From the NCBI GenBank assembly GCA_903903205.1, contig CAIUXU010000514.1, positions 1-7,879 on the forward strand: a DNA stretch of 7,879 nt, read 5' to 3'. The DNA is from an uncultured Syntrophobacterales bacterium (lineage in GTDB: Bacteria; Desulfobacterota; Syntrophia; Syntrophales; UBA5619). Below, in pieces: positions 6,260 to 7,879 of this stretch. The notes below the pieces were generated by a model, which searched no databases, was not told the origin of the DNA, and saw nothing but the letters and a program-made list of their open reading frames with translations. Within the stretch, counting starts at the first letter, position 1. Each line of letters starts with the position of its first letter. Position numbers and translations under genes: made by a program.

Positions 6260-7798
6260 TTGAAAGAGATCAATGAATCATTGAAGGAGAAGGAGGACCT
6301 TGCCCGCCTGGGCGGAGGTCAAAAACAGATCGACAAGCAGCACCAGCGCGGAAAATTCAGCGCCAGGGAAAGGATTGATCTGCTCGTTGATCCGGGAAGT
6401 TTCATGGAGCTTGAAATGTTCGTGACCCATCAGAGCAGCAAGTTCGGCATGGAGAAGGAAAAATATTACGGCGATGGCGTGGTCACGGGTTCCGGAAAGA
6501 TCGCCGGCCGGCAGGTTTATCTCTATTCGCAGGATTTTACGGTCATGGGGGGATCACTCGGGAAGGCCCATGCAAGCAAAATCTGTCATGTCATGGATCT
6601 GGCCATCAAGGTCGGCGCACCGATCATCGGGTTGATCGATTCCGGCGGCGCCAGGATTCAGGAAGGGCTGGGACAGTACGGCTCCATTTTCTTTCGCAAT
6701 ACCGTTGCATCCGGGATAGTACCGCAATTCGCGCTGATACTGGGCCCCTGCGCCGGCGGGGCGGTCTATTCGCCCGCCTTGTGTGATTTTGTGTTTATGG
6801 TGGACGGGATCAGCAAGATGCACATTACGGGACCGAACGTGATCAAGGCCGTAACCGGGGAAGAGGTGACGGCGGAAGAGCTTGGAGGCGCCCGGATCCA
6901 CAGCGAGAAGAGCGGCGTGGCGCATCTGGTGGCCAAAAGCGAGCAGGAGTGCTTTGAACAGGTGAAAAAGCTGCTGAGTTTTCTTCCGGCCAACTACCGG
7001 GAAGCGGCGCCCAGCGGGTCATCCCCGGATGATCCCGATCGCCTGACGGGAGAGATCGAAGGGATCATTCCGGACAATCCGCAAAGGGCTTACGACATGA
7101 AGCGGATCATCCGGCTCGTCGCGGATCACAATGATTTTTTTGAGATCCAGGAGGGTTTTGCGAAGAACATCATCATCGGCTTTATCCGGTTGAACCGAAG
7201 CAGTATTGGCGTTATCGCCAACCAACCCATGGTCAGCGCCGGCTGTCTGGATATCGACGCTTCGGACAAATCGGCTCGTTTCATCCGGTTTTGCGACGCC
7301 TTCAACATTCCCATCCTGAACCTGGTGGACTGTCCCGGCTATCTGCCGGGCAAGCAGCAGGAATACGGCGGTATCATCCGGCATGGCGCGAAAACACTCT
7401 ATGCCTATTGCGAGGCCGTCGTGCCCAGAGTCTCCGTTATCGTAAGAAAAATTTACGGCGGCGCCATGTCGGGTATGGCTGTATCGAAACTGGTGGGGAC
7501 GGACTTTACCATCGCCCTGACGACGGCAGAAATCGCCATCATGGGACCCGAAGCGGCCGCCAATGTTATTTTCAAGGAGGAGATCTCACAGGCAGAAGAC
7601 CCGAAACAGATGAGGATCCAGAAAGTGAATGAATACCGGCAGAAGTTTGCCAATCCCTATATGGCGGCCGAGGAGGGATGGATCGACGCCATTGTCGAGC
7701 CGAAGGTGCTGCGCTCCTATCTGATCGGGGCATTTGGCCAGTTGAAGGGAAAAGTTGAGCTGCGGCCCGGCAAGAAACACGGGACGATCCCGCTGTGA
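6260..7798 (+). CDS. Acyl-CoA carboxyltransferase, methylmalonyl-CoA decarboxylase alpha / propionyl-CoA carboxylase beta type
   Basis: Biotin-dependent carboxyltransferase of the MmdA/PccB family with two crotonase-like domains. With the TTG start it has 512 residues, a normal length. Landmarks: LGGGQKQIDKQHQRGKFSARERIDLL in shortened form (GGG at 18-20, RGKFSARERI at 30-39), SQDFTVMGGSLG (90-101), DSGGARIQEG (127-136), GPCAGGAVYSPAL (162-174, first oxyanion hole), DCPGYLPG (357-364), and RKIYGGAMSG (396-405, second oxyanion hole). Relatives carry Tyr-Asp-Val or Tyr-Ile after GGA at the last site; here it is Met403-Ser404-Gly405, so acyl-chain preference may differ. It could serve a Na+-pumping decarboxylase (methylmalonyl-CoA to propionyl-CoA) or a carboxylase; the subunit alone cannot tell. 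It lies 105 bp after gcdA beyond a palindromic repeat, so it may be in the same transcript or separate. I give no symbol because the substrate is unsettled. Confidence 0.88.
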   Translation: MKEINESLKEKEDLARLGGGQKQIDKQHQRGKFSARERIDLLVDPGSFMELEMFVTHQSSKFGMEKEKYYGDGVVTGSGKIAGRQVYLYSQDFTVMGGSLGKAHASKICHVMDLAIKVGAPIIGLIDSGGARIQEGLGQYGSIFFRNTVASGIVPQFALILGPCAGGAVYSPALCDFVFMVDGISKMHITGPNVIKAVTGEEVTAEELGGARIHSEKSGVAHLVAKSEQECFEQVKKLLSFLPANYREAAPSGSSPDDPDRLTGEIEGIIPDNPQRAYDMKRIIRLVADHNDFFEIQEGFAKNIIIGFIRLNRSSIGVIANQPMVSAGCLDIDASDKSARFIRFCDAFNIPILNLVDCPGYLPGKQQEYGGIIRHGAKTLYAYCEAVVPRVSVIVRKIYGGAMSGMAVSKLVGTDFTIALTTAEIAIMGPEAAANVIFKEEISQAEDPKQMRIQKVNEYRQKFANPYMAAEEGWIDAIVEPKVLRSYLIGAFGQLKGKVELRPGKKHGTIPL

Positions 7799-7801
7799 TG
7801 C

Positions 7802-7876
7802 AAAAAGGGGGGACAGGAAAAAGGGGGGACAGCTCCCGAATTTTGCTGCAAAAATCGGGAGCTGTCCCCCTTTTTT
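7802..7876. repeat. Tandem plus inverted repeat with GGGGGGACAG motif (REP-like)
   Basis: AAAAAGGGGGGACAG occurs twice in direct orientation, at 7802-7816 and 7818-7832, with one G between. The second copy begins a long palindrome: 7818-7839 pairs with 7855-7876 over 22 positions, 21 as Watson-Crick pairs and one as G-T. The 15-base loop (7840-7854) contains a further TTTT/AAAA pairing around GCTGC. I recall GGGGACAG...CTGTCCCC elements between genes in deltaproteobacteria, often near IS200-like REP-associated transposases; that link is from memory. The element starts 3 bp after the carboxyltransferase stop codon and runs to the window edge, so it may continue. Confidence 0.82.
7818..7876 (+). 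terminator. Possible intrinsic terminator formed by the terminal palindrome
   Basis: The RNA would form a very stable 22-bp hairpin whose 3' arm ends in CCCCC followed by six T at 7871-7876, resembling a rho-independent terminator just after the carboxyltransferase gene. The T-run is itself paired with the A-run of the left arm, and the palindrome would work in both directions. Termination is therefore plausible but is inferred from shape only. Confidence 0.5.
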
Positions 7877-7879
7877 CCC

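Noticed and set aside
7802..7876. CRISPR-like direct repeats
   Set aside because: Only two copies, separated by one base, with no spacer; the structure is a tandem unit plus palindrome.

Overview
The window reads as a stretch of chromosome from an anaerobic bacterium, most likely a Desulfobacterota / Syntrophales-type organism (former Deltaproteobacteria; Syntrophus, Desulfococcus or relatives). The grounds are an acyl-CoA dehydrogenase that closely resembles non-decarboxylating glutaryl-CoA dehydrogenase as I remember it from Desulfococcus multivorans, an adjacent full-length carboxyltransferase subunit of Na+-dependent glutaconyl-CoA decarboxylase, and GC-rich coding with GGGGACAG-type palindromic repeats of a kind I recall from such genomes. 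The lineage call comes from remembered sequences, not from a search.

Layout: all seven genes lie on the + strand and the window is almost entirely coding. Positions 1-2451 hold a tripartite tricarboxylate transporter (TTT) in the order tctC (5' end cut off by the window), tctB, tctA. An RraA / HMG-aldolase-family gene follows (2480-3151), then an acyl-CoA dehydrogenase (3201-4364) and a gcdA-like carboxyltransferase (4391-6154). These six genes are separated by only 13-49 bp, most with recognisable Shine-Dalgarno sequences, so they are probably one operon whose promoter lies upstream of the window. A 105-bp gap with a compact palindromic repeat (6160-6220) separates them from a second carboxyltransferase gene of the MmdA/PccB type (6260-7798, TTG start). 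The window ends in a tandem-plus-inverted repeat (7802-7876) that could also act as a terminator.

How the genes may work together: the dehydrogenase would oxidise glutaryl-CoA (or a close relative) to glutaconyl-CoA without releasing CO2. GcdA would then move the carboxylate to biotin as the first half of a Na+-pumping decarboxylation that yields crotonyl-CoA. Two active-site substitutions in the dehydrogenase (Ala78 and Val364, where the decarboxylating human enzyme has Glu and Tyr) support this split scheme. The TTT transporter could supply the organic acid; glutarate or another dicarboxylate is an inference. The RraA-family protein may act on a related oxo/hydroxy acid. The membrane subunit, the biotin carrier and a CoA-activating enzyme are not in this window. 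The second carboxyltransferase probably handles a methylmalonyl- or related acyl-CoA. It carries an unusual Met-Ser-Gly sequence where relatives have their acyl-specificity residue, so its substrate is uncertain.
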